Source: Oscillospiraceae bacterium (GTDB lineage Bacteria; Bacillota; Clostridia; Oscillospirales; CAG-272). Taken from it: a stretch of 64,000 nucleotides of DNA. Shown here piece after piece: positions 62,809-64,000 of this stretch. Positions within the stretch are counted from its first letter, which is position 1, and the number at the start of each line of letters is the position of its first letter. The translations under genes and the position numbers were made by a program. Below the pieces are notes generated by a model. The model saw nothing but the letters and a program-made list of their open reading frames with translations, was not told the origin of the DNA and did no database searches. The DNA is taken from assembly GCA_015063695.1 (NCBI GenBank), contig SVTQ01000003.1, positions 1 through 64,000 of the forward strand, given 5' to 3'.

Positions 62809-62848
62809 TTGTGTACCTCCGACTATAAAATAATATTTTCTGCGTTTC

Positions 62849-62937
62849 AGCCTTCTCCTGAGGGAGAAGGGGGACCGCGGCGGGGTCCTCAAAAGTCCTT
62901 GTGACTTTTGGGGTTCTCGCGATGGCGGTGGGTGAGG
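62849..62937 (+). repeat. CCTTCTCC element with a nested GAACCCC element
   Basis: AGCCTTCTCC-TGAG-GGAGAAGG (62849-62870) is followed by GGACCGC..GCGGTGG. Between these two arms is a reverse GAACCCC element (62882-62916, core AAAGTC-CTTGT-GACTTT). Lies between tig and clpP. The rest of the 62809-63128 gap holds the clpP ribosome site and AT-rich sequence in which I see nothing but the hairpin at 63071. Confidence 0.8.
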
Positions 62938-63070
62938 AGTAGCGAAATAACAACGTTGGAACTATATCCTCATCAATATATTAAAGTCCAACATACTTCT
63001 ATTAAATGCAAAAAGGAAACCATTTTCGCGGTAAAGCTTTCTTTTTGTCATAAAACAAGCTTATGTGCAA

Positions 63071-63098
63071 TATACCGCTACTTTTGGGTAGCGGTATA
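63071..63098 (-). terminator. Hairpin after tig
   Basis: TATACCGCTA with TAGCGGTATA (10 bp) 31 bases beyond the tig stop. The T run is weak, so it may slow or protect rather than fully end the transcript. Confidence 0.5.
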
Positions 63099-63128
63099 TC
63101 GGAAACTATTTATGCTCAGGGAGACAAC

Positions 63129-64000
63129 TTACGCGTCAGCTTCTTCCTTCTTAGCCTTTGTTGTTGTCTTCTTTGTTGTCTTGGGCTTTTCTTCGCCTTC
63201 GGCCTTTTCGCCTTCAGCAGCCTTCTTGGTTGTAGACTTCTTTGCAGTTGTCTTCTTTTCGCCGTCAGCGCTCTTAGCTGTGGACTTCTTTGTTGTCTTG
63301 GGCTTTTCTTCGCCTTCAGCCTTTTCGCCCTCAGCAGCCTTCTTTGTAGTTGTCTTCTTCTTAGCAGAAGCCTTCTTTTCTGTGATAACAGCTTCAGCCT
63401 TTACGAGCTCAACTGCCTTCTTAACCTGAATGTCAGCCTTCACGCCGTCAACGGGCATGTACTTCTTAACTTCTTCAACGTCCATACCGTAAGCAGCGGC
63501 AGTGTTCTTGATCTCTTCTTCAACGTCTTTTTCAGTAGCTTCGATGCCTTCGAGCTTTGCGATAGCTTCGAGAGCGAGACGTGTCTTAACCTGGCTTATT
63601 GCGCGAGGTCTCATGTCAGCGCGGAGCTGGTCAAGGGTCATGCCTGTGTACTGGAGGTATGTCTTGAGGTCGAGACCCTGCATTCTGAGGTTGTTGTCCA
63701 TGTCGCGAACGCAGTTTTCTGCTTCTTCGTCGTACATACATTCGGGAATGTCAGCTTCGAGAAGGTCAACGAGAGCTTCGATGAGCTTGTTTTCAACTTC
63801 GTGGTCAGCCGCGTGGTTCTTTCTCTCAGTAATTTTAGCCTTGAGGTCAGCCTTATATTCATCGAGAGTATCAAATTCGGAAGCGAGGGAAGCGAGCTCA
63901 TCGTCAACAGCGGGAAGCTCCTTTACCTTGAGGCCGCCCAGCTTTACCTTGAAAACTGCGGGCTTGCCTGCAAGCTCTTCTGCATGATATTCTGCAGGGA
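63129..64000 (-). CDS. tig: Trigger factor, 3' part, with an unusual Lys/Thr/Glu-rich tail
   Basis: The gene runs off the right edge; 290 C-terminal residues are visible. The first visible part reads AEYHAEELAGKPAVFKVK and ELPAVDDELASLASEFDT, typical of the end of the PPIase domain and the start of the C-terminal chaperone arm of trigger factor, followed by TGMTLDQLRADMRPRA. The last about 80 residues form a low-complexity tail of Lys, Thr, Ala and Glu with two copies of KKAAEGEKAEGEEKPKTTKK. Such a tail is not usual for trigger factor. The order tig-clpP-clpX supports the call. Confidence 0.93.
   Translation of the reverse strand, partial: PAEYHAEELAGKPAVFKVKLGGLKVKELPAVDDELASLASEFDTLDEYKADLKAKITERKNHAADHEVENKLIEALVDLLEADIPECMYDEEAENCVRDMDNNLRMQGLDLKTYLQYTGMTLDQLRADMRPRAISQVKTRLALEAIAKLEGIEATEKDVEEEIKNTAAAYGMDVEEVKKYMPVDGVKADIQVKKAVELVKAEAVITEKKASAKKKTTTKKAAEGEKAEGEEKPKTTKKSTAKSADGEKKTTAKKSTTKKAAEGEKAEGEEKPKTTKKTTTKAKKEEADA

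Overview
The window looks like a chromosomal piece of an uncultured, endospore-forming gut or rumen Firmicute of the class Clostridia. The supporting signs are a sporulation gene (spoIVA), a SpoIID/LytB protein and ricT, type I dockerin proteins, a sortase-anchored thioester adhesin, strong AGGAGG-type ribosome sites with some GTG/TTG starts, and the Bacillus-like gene order holB-ricT-trmN6-rsmI-metG-tatD. There is no prophage, plasmid or rRNA operon. One tRNA (Leu, UAG) is seen.

Layout. 0-6.6 kb: tRNA-Leu, a TED/Cna-type LPxTG adhesin, a membrane-anchored GH25 lysozyme with three SH3b repeats, and the first of four dockerin proteins. 6.7-11.1 kb: an Old-Yellow-Enzyme/Fe-S oxidoreductase, a candidate structured RNA, and a split aconitase X pair. 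11.4-23.1 kb: a 1596-aa leucine-rich-repeat dockerin protein, a transpeptidase lipoprotein, an O-antigen-ligase-like membrane protein, and an InlB-repeat dockerin protein. 23.3-29.3 kb: an XRE regulator, a SLOG protein, an amidohydrolase, a Xer-type recombinase, tgt and spoIVA. 29.9-38.6 kb: a dockerin protein with about 100 cysteines, then a CapA-like lipoprotein, a phosphodiester glycosidase, a membrane protein and a PAP2 phosphatase. 38.7-46.6 kb (minus strand): the holB-to-tatD housekeeping cluster, ending in a REP-associated tyrosine transposase (RAYT). 46.7-60.4 kb (plus strand): an oxidoreductase, coaE, a lytic transglycosylase, M18 aminopeptidase, prfA, sua5, a topoisomerase IIA A subunit, envelope proteins, a 36-aa membrane peptide, a SpoIID/LytB protein and an MFS transporter. 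60.5-64 kb (minus strand): clpX, clpP and the 3' part of tig.

The unexpected content is between the genes. At least four families of short palindromic elements fill the gaps. (1) Arrays of perfect hairpins whose arms differ from unit to unit but which are joined by a nearly constant linker (GATAT, ATGATG, ATGATATA or GCTAAAT, depending on the array), often ending just before the ribosome site of the next gene. (2) About 25 GTAGGGG elements with constant flanks and a variable self-complementary core, usually preceded by GACCAAC. (3) Eight GAACCCC...GGACCCC elements, again constant outside and variable-palindromic inside, several sitting at the apex of another palindrome. (4) CCTTCTCC...GGAGAAGG elements coupled to an ACGTGCC terminator hairpin. 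The RAYT gene carries two GTAGGGG copies in frame inside its own coding sequence, in inverted orientation, and overlaps tatD by 4 bases. A candidate structured RNA occurs twice (8.9 kb and 60.6 kb) with compensatory changes in its stems; the second copy has absorbed two GAACCCC elements. I consider these palindromic systems and the two-copy RNA the most likely new biology here.

The secreted proteins suggest a cell that builds a dockerin-cohesin surface system without visible glycoside hydrolases. All four dockerins share nearly the same recognition residues. No cohesin lies in the window, so the scaffold must be elsewhere.
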